A DNA stretch of 64,000 nucleotides from Bog-159 sp049520215. Its GTDB lineage: Bacteria; Acidobacteriota; Terriglobia; Bryobacterales; Bryobacteraceae. Under the pieces are notes generated by a model. It made no database searches, was not told the origin of the DNA, and saw only the letters and a program-made list of their open reading frames with translations. Positions 35,574 to 44,920 of this stretch are shown here, piece by piece (positions within the stretch are counted from its first letter, which is position 1; each line of letters opens with the position of its first letter). The position numbers were made by a program, and so were the translations under genes. The stretch spans positions 1 to 64,000 of the forward strand of contig JBEKPZ010000001.1 of NCBI GenBank assembly GCA_049520215.1, read 5' to 3'.

Positions 35574-38270
35574 TTATTTGGCTGGCAGCGAGCTCATCCA
35601 GATGGAGGCCGAGTTTTCGGCGAGATTGAGAAAGATACGATTGGAAGTTACGGCGAAACTCCTTACAGGCTGTGAGACGCTCATCGACGACAGCCGGGAG
35701 TTGTGCAAATGCTGTATCGGCCGGAGCGGCCCGGCCGGAGCTCCGATGACGGGGTTAAACGCCCGGCTCCAGATACAGCGGTAGCCGTCCGCGTTCGAAT
35801 AGAAATACAGGCTCTTGCCGTTAGACGACCAGTGCGGTTTGTCGGACCAACCCTTGCGTGGATCCACTTGCCGCCAGCCGCCGGCCTGGCCAAAGGGCGC
35901 GACATAGATGATGCGTTCCTGGCCAGGAGCGCGGGCGGAGAAGGCGATCCATTGCTCATCCGGGGAGCATTCGGCCTCGTCCAGCAGCAGTCCTTGTTTG
36001 GATAGCACGGTGGTGGCCGCGCCAGTCGAAAGGTCAATGCGCTGGATCTGGCCGCCCGTGGAGACTAAGACTGCCTTCCCGTCCGGCAGCCAGGCGCTTA
36101 GGTAGCCACATCCCGGACAGAGGCGGCGGGTTTCCCGCGTGCGCCGATCCATGACGTAGACGGAAATACCCTGGCTCTCCAGGACACTGTAGGCGATCCT
36201 GTCTCCCGGAGCGCTCAGCAGGGGATTCGATTTGGTGCCAGGCGTGTCGGTCATGGGGGTCTCTTTTCCGGACTGGAGATTGCGAAGCCAGACCTGGCGC
36301 ACGCCCGTTTCCGAAGAAGTCCGGGTGAAAGCCAGCCACTGCTGGTCGTGAGAAACGTTGGGGAACGCGTCGAAGTCGGCGGTATCGGTGACGCGCGCGA
36401 GATTTCGCTCAGACGGGGGTCCTCCAATCGCCAGGGACCAGATACGCAGACTGCCGCGCTGATCCTGGAAGACGAGTGTTCCGTTGGAGGCAATCCAGGG
36501 AGCGGTTTCAAACCCGGTGCCGAAGGTCAGACGCCGCGCTTCGCCGGGCCGCGCCAGGTGCCCGGGTTGCAGATGCGCCCGCCAAAGGTTGACATTAGCT
36601 TTTTGGGCGGCGGAGAAAACCAGGGAGTCGCCGTACCAACAAGCCGCGTAGGCGTGCACTTCCAGGCCCTGAGCGCGAAACCGTTTCAGCGCGCCGGTAT
36701 TCACGGGGTTAGACCCATCGAGCGAAGCAGCCCACCATTCGGCGTCTTCGTCCGGCGGAAGATTGGGGTCGGGGGAGGCCTGCAGCAGAAGGTGCTGCGA
36801 ATCCGGCGCCCACACGGGATAGCGCGCATCGGCAAGCTGCGGGCAGAGCTGCCGGGGCGTGCCGCCGGACGCCGGCATGACATAGCTCCTGGCAGACGGC
36901 TGGCGCGCATGGACTTCGCCGATCCAGTACGCCAGGTACTTGCCGTCGGGCGAGAATCGCGGGTCCTGTCCCCGCGGCGCCAGCAGGCGCGGCTCGCCGC
37001 CAAATGCCGAGACGGCGTAGATTCCACCTCCATCCTTCTCCGAGCGGAAAGCGATTTGACTGCCATCCGGAGAAAAGGCCGGGTTGGATTCGTCGTAGGG
37101 ACTATGAGTCAGTTGCAGAGAGGCGCCGTCCGGCATCTGCCGGATCCAGATGTCCATTTTCCCCGTATGCGCCTGATCGGACGCGTAGGCCAGCAGTTTC
37201 CCGTCGCCGGAAAGAGTCGGATCTCCACTGAGGGTATCGTCGCTGGTTACGCGCACGAGTTGGAGCGGCCCCGGGTTATCGGACCCGCTGCGCATTCTGA
37301 GCCAGTAGAATGCGGCCGCCAGCAGGACCACGATAGCCGCTACGGACCAGACCAGCCGTGAGGACCGCCGCGACGACCAGGGCTTGCTTTCGACCACCTG
37401 CTCCAGTGCGAGCGCCATGGCGCCCGCGGACCGGAAGCGTTTTGCCGGATCGGGATCGGTCGCCTTTTCGACCACGGCGATGAATGCTTCCGGCAGATCC
37501 GGGCGGGCATCCAGCAGGTGATTGCGGCGTCCGGCCGCGTGCGCTTGCTGAAACTCGGCGGCGTTGGCTGCCGAGACCGGGTATGCGAGCGTTACCAGAT
37601 GATAGAGAAGCACGCCGGCGGCATAAAGATCGGTTGACGGTGAGGCGGGCGCTCCCCGAAACAATTCCGGCGCCATATAGGGCAGGGTGCCGGCGGCTTC
37701 CCCGCTGGCGTTGTCCGGATCGATTTCCTGCCCCAGCCCGAAATCCACGAGAACGATGCGGCCATCCGCCTGCCGCATCACATTGCCGGCCTTGATATCG
37801 CGGTGTACCAGGCCCTTGCCATGCACAAACGCCAGCCCGCGACACACTTGCAGGCACATCAAAGAGGCGTGCGCCGGATCAAGCCGGCCCCTTTCCCTGG
37901 CAAACGTTTCCAGCGTCTGACCCTGAATCAACTCTAACGAGAGCGCCGCGCCGTCCGCGTTTTCTTCATAGCCATGCACGGCGACGAGGTTAGGGTGCTG
38001 CAGTTTGGCGAGTGTTTTGCCTTCCCGAATGGCTTCGGGGCCATCCAGAATCTTCAGGGCAACATCGCGATCCAGCCGGTCGCGCGCGTGATAGACATCG
38101 CCGAACGCGCCGTGGCCGAGTTTCTCCACGATCTGAAATTGTCCCCACCGGTCTCCCGGCTCCAGCGCTTTGGGGCGGGATGGCGAAGGCGTCAGCGGGG
38201 CTGTTTGGTCCGCAATTCTCCAGCGTGAACTCAACCACGCGATGGTTTCGATCAGGGACCGTTTGGACAC
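35574..38270 (-). CDS. Serine/threonine protein kinase with extracytoplasmic PD40 beta-propeller
   Basis: Membrane-bound Hanks-type kinase. Kinase domain at about residues 45-300: G-loop KLGHGAFGDVYHARDRLDRD, VALK lysine, catalytic loop VHRDIKAGN, DFG in VLVDFGLGQ, and activation/APE segment GTLPYMAPELF, all intact. A transmembrane helix lies at about 308-328 (LVWSVAAIVVLLAAAFYWL). The remaining 560 residues are TolB/PD40 propeller repeats (FSPDGSQIAF, FSPDGKYLAYW, WAPDSQHLLL, CSPDEQWIAFSA). It presumably senses an external ligand through the propeller. The same sensor class is fused to an HTH at 1546, so the window has two output types for one sensor fold. Confidence 0.9.
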   Translation of the reverse strand: MSKRSLIETIAWLSSRWRIADQTAPLTPSPSRPKALEPGDRWGQFQIVEKLGHGAFGDVYHARDRLDRDVALKILDGPEAIREGKTLAKLQHPNLVAVHGYEENADGAALSLELIQGQTLETFARERGRLDPAHASLMCLQVCRGLAFVHGKGLVHRDIKAGNVMRQADGRIVLVDFGLGQEIDPDNASGEAAGTLPYMAPELFRGAPASPSTDLYAAGVLLYHLVTLAYPVSAANAAEFQQAHAAGRRNHLLDARPDLPEAFIAVVEKATDPDPAKRFRSAGAMALALEQVVESKPWSSRRSSRLVWSVAAIVVLLAAAFYWLRMRSGSDNPGPLQLVRVTSDDTLSGDPTLSGDGKLLAYASDQAHTGKMDIWIRQMPDGASLQLTHSPYDESNPAFSPDGSQIAFRSEKDGGGIYAVSAFGGEPRLLAPRGQDPRFSPDGKYLAYWIGEVHARQPSARSYVMPASGGTPRQLCPQLADARYPVWAPDSQHLLLQASPDPNLPPDEDAEWWAASLDGSNPVNTGALKRFRAQGLEVHAYAACWYGDSLVFSAAQKANVNLWRAHLQPGHLARPGEARRLTFGTGFETAPWIASNGTLVFQDQRGSLRIWSLAIGGPPSERNLARVTDTADFDAFPNVSHDQQWLAFTRTSSETGVRQVWLRNLQSGKETPMTDTPGTKSNPLLSAPGDRIAYSVLESQGISVYVMDRRTRETRRLCPGCGYLSAWLPDGKAVLVSTGGQIQRIDLSTGAATTVLSKQGLLLDEAECSPDEQWIAFSARAPGQERIIYVAPFGQAGGWRQVDPRKGWSDKPHWSSNGKSLYFYSNADGYRCIWSRAFNPVIGAPAGPLRPIQHLHNSRLSSMSVSQPVRSFAVTSNRIFLNLAENSASIWMSSLPAK

Positions 38271-38444
38271 TGCGGCGAATCGATTATACCGGCGGTGTAT
38301 GCGCTAGCGCAAGCAGTTGCCCGACAGGGATGCACGACGAGTAAGTGGATACCCCCGCGATTCATCAATGCTCACGCACGCGTGGGGCCGACCTCCAGGA
38401 GCCGCTGTTTCGCGCAACGGAATCGGCCATATCGCAGTACGAGC

Positions 38445-38488
38445 AGGCCGACGTGGACGTCGGCCGCAGGACTGGAGTCCCGCCCCAC
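38445..38488 (+). repeat. Double-hairpin element (GGCCGACGT type)
   Basis: Stem 1 GGCCGACGT/ACGTCGGCC, spacer GCA, stem 2 GGACT/AGTCC around GG, tail CGCCCCAC. It matches 13581-13623 nearly base for base in opposite orientation. The rest of the 256-bp gap (38271-38526) shows no gene. Confidence 0.78.
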
Positions 38489-38526
38489 GAAAGCAAACAA
38501 CGATCGTCTGCGCCACGAATCGACGA

Positions 38527-40299
38527 TTACTTCGACGCGTTGGAAAGCAGCGCGGCGCGCGCGATTTCGGCGGCGAGCCCGGAGATCGTAGGCACTTCGA
38601 AGAGTTGGCGCGGAGTGAGCGTCACACCGAAGGCCTGGCGCACACGGTCGATCACCAGCGCACCCAGGATAGGGTTGCCTCCGGCGTGAAAGACGTTGTG
38701 GTCGTTGGAGGCGCCCTCGACTTGCAGCAGCGACGCCATGATGTGGGCCAGCCGCGCCTCCACTGCTGCGCCGGCGAGCGAATCGAGTTCCCGCGGCGGC
38801 GCAGGCAGCGCGGCGCGATCCACTTTGCCATGGGGCGTGAGCGGCAACTCGGCCAGGGTCACGATGGCGGATGGCAGCATGTATTCCGGCAGGCGCTCGC
38901 GCAGCCAACTCAGGAGCGCGGCTGGGGATGGGTCGGCGTCCGCCGCGGGCACCACGTAGGCCACCAAACTCCGGCCGGCGGCAGCATCTTCGCGGGCGAT
39001 CGCTACGCTGTTTTCGACTGCCGGATGCGCGCTGAGCGCGCTTTCGATTTCGGCGGGCTCCACGCGGAAGCCGCGGATCGAGATCTGATCGTCCATGCGG
39101 CCGATGAATTCGATTTGGCCGTCGGAGTAACGGCGCACCAGGTCTCCGGTCCGGTACAGCCGCGCTTGGGGGTCGGAGGAGGAAGGGTCGGGGACGAATT
39201 TACGCGCGGTCAACGCGGGCTGGTTCACATAGCCGCGCGCGAGGCCCGCCCCGCCGAGGCAGAGTTCGCCGGCTTGACCGTTGCGCACCGGTTGCATGGA
39301 CTCGTCGAGAACCGCGACATGCACGTTATCGATGGGACGTCCGATAGGCGGACGCTCCAGGGGGTTCGATTGCGGCGGCACAGGTCCGGAAGTTGCTACC
39401 ACGGCAGCCTCGGTCGGGCCGTAGTTGTTGACCAGCGTGAAGGGCAGGCCGGCGGGCGGATAATGCCGCAGGACGTCGCCGCCCGTCAGCAGCGTGCGCA
39501 GGGCGGTGTTGCCGGGCCATTCGAGCGCGATCAACTGTTCGGCGAGGGCCGTAGGCGCGAAGGCGATGGTGATGTATTCGTCGACCAGCCAGTCGCGCAG
39601 GGGCCGGGCCGCGCGTCTGACGGCGGCGTCCGGAAAGTGCAGATTGGCGCCGGCGGTGAGATAGGGCCAGATCTCCCAGACGGCGGCGTCGAAGCTGGGC
39701 GCGGCAATCTGGCTGGCGTTATCGGCCGCGGTCACATGGAAGGTGCGCTGGTGCCAGCGGACCAGGTTCAACAGGCTGGCGTGGGTGATCTCGACTCCGA
39801 GGGGACGGCCCGTGGACCCCGACGTATAGCCGATATACGCCAGGTTGTTTGGCCCGGGCGCGGGGAGTGGATCCATGGGCTTGCTGAACAAGAGCGGAGC
39901 CTCATCCAGCGGGATTACTTTCCAACTGCCCTTGGGCAGGCGGCCGGCGAGGCCGCGCTCGGCCAGGACGAACGGCGCCTGCACGTCGCGCAACACGAAT
40001 TCGAGGCGTTCGGCGGGATCGTCCGGATCGAGCGGGACGTAGCCGGCGCCGGCTTTCAGAACCGAAAGTGCGGCCAAGACGCCGGCAGGCGTGCGCTTGG
40101 CAAAGACAGCGATGGGAACGTCGGGGCCCGCGCCCAGCAATTGCAGCCCTTGGGCCAGGCCCGCGGAGCGCTCGTTGAGTTGGCCGTAGCTCAAACGGAA
40201 GGAACTGGCGGCCAGCGCCAGGGCTTCACGCGGCTGCGCGGCGATCATGCCGGCGATCGAGGAATCTTGCGAGTCCGAGGTGCGCGCTTCAGTCAGCAT
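38527..40299 (-). CDS. Stand-alone NRPS-like adenylation plus degenerate carrier domain
   Basis: Adenylation domain (about residues 15-500) followed by a peptidyl-carrier-like domain (515-585). Adenylation motifs: A3 YTSGSTGRPLGVEI (159-172; the usual Lys of PKGV is Leu), A5 NNYGPTEAAV, A7 LYRTGDLV, A8 GRMDDQISIRGFRVEPAEIE and A10 HGKVDRAAL with its Lys. In the carrier domain the consensus GGxS is GGNP (540-543): the serine that takes phosphopantetheine is replaced by Pro. So it may activate an amino acid but cannot tether it by the usual route. No condensation or thioesterase gene is nearby. Specificity not attempted. Confidence 0.83.
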   Translation of the reverse strand: MLTEARTSDSQDSSIAGMIAAQPREALALAASSFRLSYGQLNERSAGLAQGLQLLGAGPDVPIAVFAKRTPAGVLAALSVLKAGAGYVPLDPDDPAERLEFVLRDVQAPFVLAERGLAGRLPKGSWKVIPLDEAPLLFSKPMDPLPAPGPNNLAYIGYTSGSTGRPLGVEITHASLLNLVRWHQRTFHVTAADNASQIAAPSFDAAVWEIWPYLTAGANLHFPDAAVRRAARPLRDWLVDEYITIAFAPTALAEQLIALEWPGNTALRTLLTGGDVLRHYPPAGLPFTLVNNYGPTEAAVVATSGPVPPQSNPLERPPIGRPIDNVHVAVLDESMQPVRNGQAGELCLGGAGLARGYVNQPALTARKFVPDPSSSDPQARLYRTGDLVRRYSDGQIEFIGRMDDQISIRGFRVEPAEIESALSAHPAVENSVAIAREDAAAGRSLVAYVVPAADADPSPAALLSWLRERLPEYMLPSAIVTLAELPLTPHGKVDRAALPAPPRELDSLAGAAVEARLAHIMASLLQVEGASNDHNVFHAGGNPILGALVIDRVRQAFGVTLTPRQLFEVPTISGLAAEIARAALLSNASK

Positions 40300-40655
40300 A
40301 TTTGGTCCGTTGCTCAGGATTCTAGCATCGCCGGCATAGGGCAGACGAGGCTGAGCGGGTCTAGCGGCGGTACCAGGGGGTCTAAGGGACCGCTTGCTTC
40401 GGCGCGCTGGGTGCGCGACACAAAAGTGGAGATCCCCGCAACTCGGCTTGCGCCGACGGATTGCAGCACCCTCAGTTTAGAACGGGCCATACGGAAGTTG
40501 GTTTTAGGCTGTCGATAGTGTATCGAGCGCCCCTTAGACAGTCGGCAGAGGTTTAGTTTAGCCGTATTTACCTCGTTTCGCGCATGTAAGAAAGAGCGGC
40601 GAAAACGTCGCTCTCCGGGACGAGATTCCATTTGAAGAGTTAAAGAAGCATCACC
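40300..40655. other. Intergenic region upstream of the collagen-like gene
   Basis: 356 nt between divergent genes. There is an imperfect hairpin (GCGGT...ACCGC, about 40369-40393) near the adenylation gene and no open frame with coding character. The rest should hold both promoters, but I see no clear -10/-35 pair. Confidence 0.4.
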
Positions 40656-42113
40656 ATGACGAAACGAAACAGTTTTTTTCCGCTCGGCGGGACGATCGCG
40701 CTTGGCGCGATGCTGGCCCTGGCCGGATCGGCCCATGCGCAAACCGACATCTTGAGCGCAACGGCCAGTTCCAATCTCACCTCCATCACGATCAAAGGCA
40801 CGGGGCTACTGCCACCCACCGGGAAGCCGACGGTCTCTTTGGGGAGCTATGCACTCGCCGTTGGCAGCAATTTCACCAACGTTCAAATCGTTGCGGCCTT
40901 GCCTGCAAGTTTGAAGGCCGGCACCTACAACCTCGAGGTGAGCGCGAATGGCGTGGCGAACTTCGACGTGACGATCGGATCGGAGGGTCCGGCAGGTCCG
41001 GCAGGTCCGGCTGGCCCCGCGGGTCCGCAGGGTGCTCCAGGAACTTCGATGAGTTTGCCATTCCTCGGTAGCATAGCTTCCCCCGAGGGCGCTGTCTTCA
41101 CCATCGTCAACACGGCAGGGGCGGGAGTGGACGTCCTCGGCGGCGTTACAGGAGGGGTTGGGCAGGCAGCGATAGGCACGTTGGGCGGAGGCGGATCAGG
41201 CGCGACTACCGGCGGCCCAGGCTTCTTTGGCACCGGCGGTACTGGCAGCAGTCAAGGCGGCGACGGCATCGACGCATTCGGAGGCGGAGTGTCTGGCGCG
41301 GCGGAAGGCGTCGGCGGCTATGGCGTCTTCGCAACTGGAGGAGCCGGCGGGCCTGCGCAACTCGGCGGCGTCGCCATTTATGCCTATGGGGGGTGGGGCG
41401 ACCGCGGCGCCGATGGAATCGACGTGTGGGGAGGTGACGCCATCAGTAGCTGCTACACCAACTGCTACGCGGGTGCGGGTGGGACTTTCACTGGCGGCTC
41501 CGGGCCGACCTCTGGGGACGGGATTGCCGCTTTCGCAGGCGGCAACGGCGCATCCGGAATCTATGCACAAGGTTCAGGCGGCGCTACTGGCGGCCAGAAT
41601 GCCGGCGAATTCTCCGGAGACGTAGTCGTCTACGGAAATCTCTCGAAGGCCGGCGGCTCTTTCAAGATCGATCACCCATTGGACCCGGCCAACAAGTACC
41701 TCTACCACTCCTTTGTGGAATCGCCGGACATGATGAACGTGTACAACGGCAATGTGACCACCGACGGCTCCGGCCGTGCCATCGTGACACTGCCCGACTG
41801 GTTCCAGGCGCTCAACAGCGATTTCCGCTATCAGCTCACCACCATAGGCCAGCCGGCCCATGCCTGGGTGGCCTCCAAAGTCAACCAAAACGCGTTCGCC
41901 ATCCGGACGGACAAACCGAACGTGGAAGTTTCCTGGCAGGTGACCGGCATCCGTCAGGACGCCTGGGCCAACGCGCATCGCATTCCAGTGGAAGTGGAGA
42001 AGGACAAGGCCGACCAGGGTCGCTATCTTCACCCCGAGTTGTTCGAGCATGCGGGTGAGCCGAGCATTGTGGAGACGCACCATCCCCGTCCGAAGAAGCG
42101 CCAGCAGCAGTAG
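40656..42113 (+). CDS. Secreted collagen-like Gly-rich protein
   Basis: Exported surface-type protein. Signal peptide at residues 1-29 (IALGAMLALAGSAHAQ). Residues 30-108 look like a small beta-domain of IPT type (ITIKGTGLLPPTGKPTVSLG). A short Gly-X-Y collagen-like run follows (EGPAGPAGPAGPAGPQGAPG). A Gly/Ala-rich region to about residue 310 shows repeated short G-G-x-G motifs with F/Y. The C-terminal 160 residues (SFKIDHPLDPANKYLYHSFV, SWQVTGIRQDAWANAHRIPV) are the conserved tail found in many Acidobacteriota secreted proteins. Role unknown, probably cell surface or matrix. Confidence 0.75.
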   Translation: MTKRNSFFPLGGTIALGAMLALAGSAHAQTDILSATASSNLTSITIKGTGLLPPTGKPTVSLGSYALAVGSNFTNVQIVAALPASLKAGTYNLEVSANGVANFDVTIGSEGPAGPAGPAGPAGPQGAPGTSMSLPFLGSIASPEGAVFTIVNTAGAGVDVLGGVTGGVGQAAIGTLGGGGSGATTGGPGFFGTGGTGSSQGGDGIDAFGGGVSGAAEGVGGYGVFATGGAGGPAQLGGVAIYAYGGWGDRGADGIDVWGGDAISSCYTNCYAGAGGTFTGGSGPTSGDGIAAFAGGNGASGIYAQGSGGATGGQNAGEFSGDVVVYGNLSKAGGSFKIDHPLDPANKYLYHSFVESPDMMNVYNGNVTTDGSGRAIVTLPDWFQALNSDFRYQLTTIGQPAHAWVASKVNQNAFAIRTDKPNVEVSWQVTGIRQDAWANAHRIPVEVEKDKADQGRYLHPELFEHAGEPSIVETHHPRPKKRQQQ

Positions 42114-42202
42114 AGAGCAGGGTCGTTGCGCCGTGCTCGAACAAGAGAAACGCTCCGGAGTACTGAAGAAGTTGCCTGCTAACAGGCCCGGAGCAGGCAA
42201 AA

Positions 42203-42807
42203 ATGAGGCGGAATCCTGATGCAGGCGCTGGCGACGCTGGTGGGGCCCGACGGGCACGCCAGAGCGAAGAGGTCGCCAAGAAGCGGTTGGGCGTCGAGCA
42301 TTGGGTACACGACGTGGTTTATAGCCGCAACGGCATCGACCCGATCATGTGGCCGCGGCTGGCCGGGTCGTGGCCGAGTTCCGCGCAAAGTTCGTCGATT
42401 ACTGGAAGGCGCTGGGATCCCGGATCGGCGAGCCGGTTGCGCCCATCCCGGTTCCCGAGGTTCTGTCCGGCATCGAGACACGCGCGGTCCGGGTGCGCCC
42501 GGCCATGGTTGGCCGCGTGGATCCCGTCGACATGAATATCGTGTATCAGGTTCTGCCGGAGGCGCCCGGCGGGCGCTTCGATCTGATCGTGGGCACCAAC
42601 ATCTTCCTCTACTACGGAGCCTTCGAACAATCGCTGGCAAGAAGCAACATCGCGGCCATGCTGAGCGCGGGTGGATACCTGTTGTCCAACGACAAACTGG
42701 CGGAGGGGGCGGCGTCCGGACTGGAACTGGTGATGACGACGGACATTCCGATGACGGAGGCGCCGGTCATGACGGATTCCATCTTCTGCTGCCAGCACCG
42801 GCACTGA
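42203..42807 (+). pseudogene. Frameshifted CheR-like/class I methyltransferase remnant
   Basis: One frame has QSEEVAKKRLGVEHWVHDVV, IDPIMWPRL up to about 42375; the next frame continues VAEFRAKFVDYWKALGSRIG, then VDMNIVYQVLPEAPGGRFDL and IVGTNIFLYYGAFEQSLARS, ending at 42807. The MIVGTNIFLYY part is the motif IV region of a methyltransferase. The N-terminal AdoMet motif I is not seen, and the end looks truncated. One frameshift near 42375 and the missing start make it non-functional. Confidence 0.55.
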
Positions 42808-42842
42808 ATTCTCTGGGGGCTAAAAGCAATACTGTTCACTTT

Positions 42843-42924
42843 GGCGGGGCAGACCATAGCACTTCGTGGTCTGCCGCCTTCGGGGAGCGCTGGCAGACGA
42901 CATAAAACGATCGTCTGCCCCACC
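42843..42924. repeat. Long-arm double-hairpin element
   Basis: Stem 1 GGCGGGGCAGACCA/TGGTCTGCCGCC, stem 2 GGCAGACGA/TCGTCTGCC around CATAAAACGA, then CCACC. Same subtype as 33026-33105. Confidence 0.7.
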
Positions 42925-42925
42925 G

Positions 42926-43357
42926 AACATGGGACGGTGATTTGCACTGAATCTGGTACGCGTAGTACTAACACTCAGTGGGGACAATGCCCCGCACAAC
43001 TTGGGTGATATCCCTCAGATTTGCGATGAAGTTGATCCAGCAGGGCCGTTTGCTTAATCTTGCCACGCCTGGCTGTTGCGTTTCGCAACACTCCCAGGCA
43101 CGATGTGCGGTGCCAAATTGGGCGGCCTTAGACCCCCCAAACGGGTGGTGGAAGCGCACGTTAACACAGGGTTGCGGCGGCGGGCAATGGAATCCGCCAC
43201 GCCCGGGGCCAAAATAAGGTTAGCCGGTGGCGGGCCACGGTATCGGCTAAAAGGATTGGTTTACCTTAATCTATTTTTGTGGCCTATCAAGTGCACTAGA
43301 CCCGGTCTAATTACCTTTTTTGCTGCTCCTGGGTGCCGGAACTGAAGCCGGTCTGGG
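42926..43357 (+). promoter_or_regulatory. Long leader of the cytochrome cluster with a 13-bp palindrome
   Basis: About 430 nt without a gene precede the cytochrome operon. A perfect palindrome TAGACCCGGTCTA lies at 43297-43309, about 50 nt before the first start, followed by a T6 run (43316-43321). A hairpin of GCCTGG...TTGCG TTT CGCAA...CCAGGC lies at about 43068-43101. The palindrome is a candidate operator for a dimeric regulator; neither the regulator nor a promoter is identified. I could not match it to a c-di-GMP or other known riboswitch. Confidence 0.4.
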
Positions 43358-44920
43358 ATGGGGTCTATGAGTCTGGGTTCACGGAAGTCCGGGAGGAAGC
43401 CTCGCGCTGCGCGGGCGATGGGCTACCGGTACGCCGTGAGGGGACTTGCTCAGACCCGATCCGGCCGATCCGCCAGCGCCATCGCCCTACAAGGAGTCAT
43501 TTCTTTACTAGTGGTGCTGGCTGCGGCCAATTCCTCTCAGGCAAAAACGCACCCGGTTCCGCTGGAGCCCAACACCGACGCCGCCAAGTGCATCACCTGC
43601 CACGAAGACAAGACCAAGGGCAAAGCGGTACACTCGGCCATCGCCACGGGATGTTTGAGCTGCCACGAACTGCGTGTAAGCAAAGACGTTACCCGCATCA
43701 AGCTGACCGCCGTCACACCCGTCAAGCTGTGCCTCGGGTGCCACGCCGATAAGGACGCCAGCCAGGCGAAAGGTCACGTCCACAGCCCGGCGGTGCGCGA
43801 CTGCCTCAAGTGCCACGATCCGCATGTCTCCGGTTTCAAGAACCAATTGCTAAAGGCGACCGACGGCGCCACCAAGGACACCAATCTTTGCCTGCAGTGC
43901 CACACTCAGGGGCTGAATGTCCCGGCTGGGGGCAGCCGCCACGCCGCGCTCGATGGCGGCTGCGAAACCTGCCACGTCACCCACAAGACGGGCGCTTCGG
44001 CGGACGCCGAGTTCCGCTATCACCTGACCAAGGCCAGCCCCGCGCTCTGCACGGAATGCCACGATCCCAAGGACGCGCAGATCGTCAAAGCCCACCAGGG
44101 CCAGCCGATCGAGAAGGCGGACTGCCTCACCTGCCACGATCCGCATCAGTCGGCCACACCCAAGCTGATGCGGGCGTTCCTGCATAGTCCCTTTGAGTCG
44201 AAATCGTGCGACACCTGCCATAAGCCGGCCAAGGACGGCAAGGTGGTGCTCACCGCCCCCAGCGTGAAGGAATTGTGCGTGACCTGCCACGAGGAGCAGG
44301 CGAAAAAGATCGCGAGCGCCAAGGTGCAGCATCCCGGCGCGCAAGGCGATTGCACGGATTGTCATAGCCCGCACGCGGGCAACACGCCGGGCTTCCTTCG
44401 TCCCGATCCGGTGACGGCCTGCCTCGCCTGCCACAGCGATCAGGCCGAGTTGCAGAAGAAAGGGCATGTGCATCAGCCGGCGTATGAGCAGGGCTGCGCG
44501 GCCTGCCACGAGCCGCATGGCGGAGAAAACGCAAAACTGCTGCGCACGGCGAATGTGAACCAGTTGTGCCTGGAGTGCCACGGTCCGGAAAGCGAGCCGA
44601 AGAAGCTGGAGAAGGAACATCTGGTCACCATCTTCGACGGTAAGGTGAGACTGCCTGAGGATTACTTCCGCAAGGTGACGGTCCTGCCGCTGAAGTACGG
44701 GCTAGGGCACCCGACCGAGCAGCACCCGGTTGGCGATGTGACGAACCTGCAGACGAAAGCGATCACTCCCATGAACTGCCTGAGCTGCCATCAGCCGCAT
44801 GCTTCAGCCAAACCGGACCTGCTGGCCAAGGACCAAGCCAACAACATGGACTTCTGCAGGACCTGCCACGCGAATGCGCTGAACCTGACCGACATCCGGC
44901 GCGGGGGGGCAGTGAAATGA
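43358..44920 (+). CDS. 16-haem c-type cytochrome (doubled CXXCH repeats)
   Basis: Exported multihaem cytochrome predicted to carry electrons outside the inner membrane. I count 16 CXXCH sites, from CITCH to CRTCH, in pairs typical of the doubled-CXXCH domain, often followed by D/E/S-P-H (CHDPH, CHSPH, CHEPH). A hydrophobic stretch LQGVISLLVVLAAANSSQA at about 45-65 is the signal peptide; the start at 43358 or a nearby ATG gives a long N-region, so the true start may be later. The stop overlaps the next start by 4 nt (ATGA). It leads a co-directional run with NHL proteins, other cytochromes, a PPIase and a barrel protein. Confidence 0.88.
   Translation: MGSMSLGSRKSGRKPRAARAMGYRYAVRGLAQTRSGRSASAIALQGVISLLVVLAAANSSQAKTHPVPLEPNTDAAKCITCHEDKTKGKAVHSAIATGCLSCHELRVSKDVTRIKLTAVTPVKLCLGCHADKDASQAKGHVHSPAVRDCLKCHDPHVSGFKNQLLKATDGATKDTNLCLQCHTQGLNVPAGGSRHAALDGGCETCHVTHKTGASADAEFRYHLTKASPALCTECHDPKDAQIVKAHQGQPIEKADCLTCHDPHQSATPKLMRAFLHSPFESKSCDTCHKPAKDGKVVLTAPSVKELCVTCHEEQAKKIASAKVQHPGAQGDCTDCHSPHAGNTPGFLRPDPVTACLACHSDQAELQKKGHVHQPAYEQGCAACHEPHGGENAKLLRTANVNQLCLECHGPESEPKKLEKEHLVTIFDGKVRLPEDYFRKVTVLPLKYGLGHPTEQHPVGDVTNLQTKAITPMNCLSCHQPHASAKPDLLAKDQANNMDFCRTCHANALNLTDIRRGGAVK

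Noticed and set aside
38317..40518. A 733-codon plus-strand frame opposite the adenylation gene
   Set aside because: Antisense shadow; the minus strand has the complete set of adenylation motifs.
42926..43357. A c-di-GMP (GEMM) riboswitch before the cytochrome genes
   Set aside because: Such switches precede cytochrome genes in other bacteria, but I could not find the conserved core sequence or its paired helices here.
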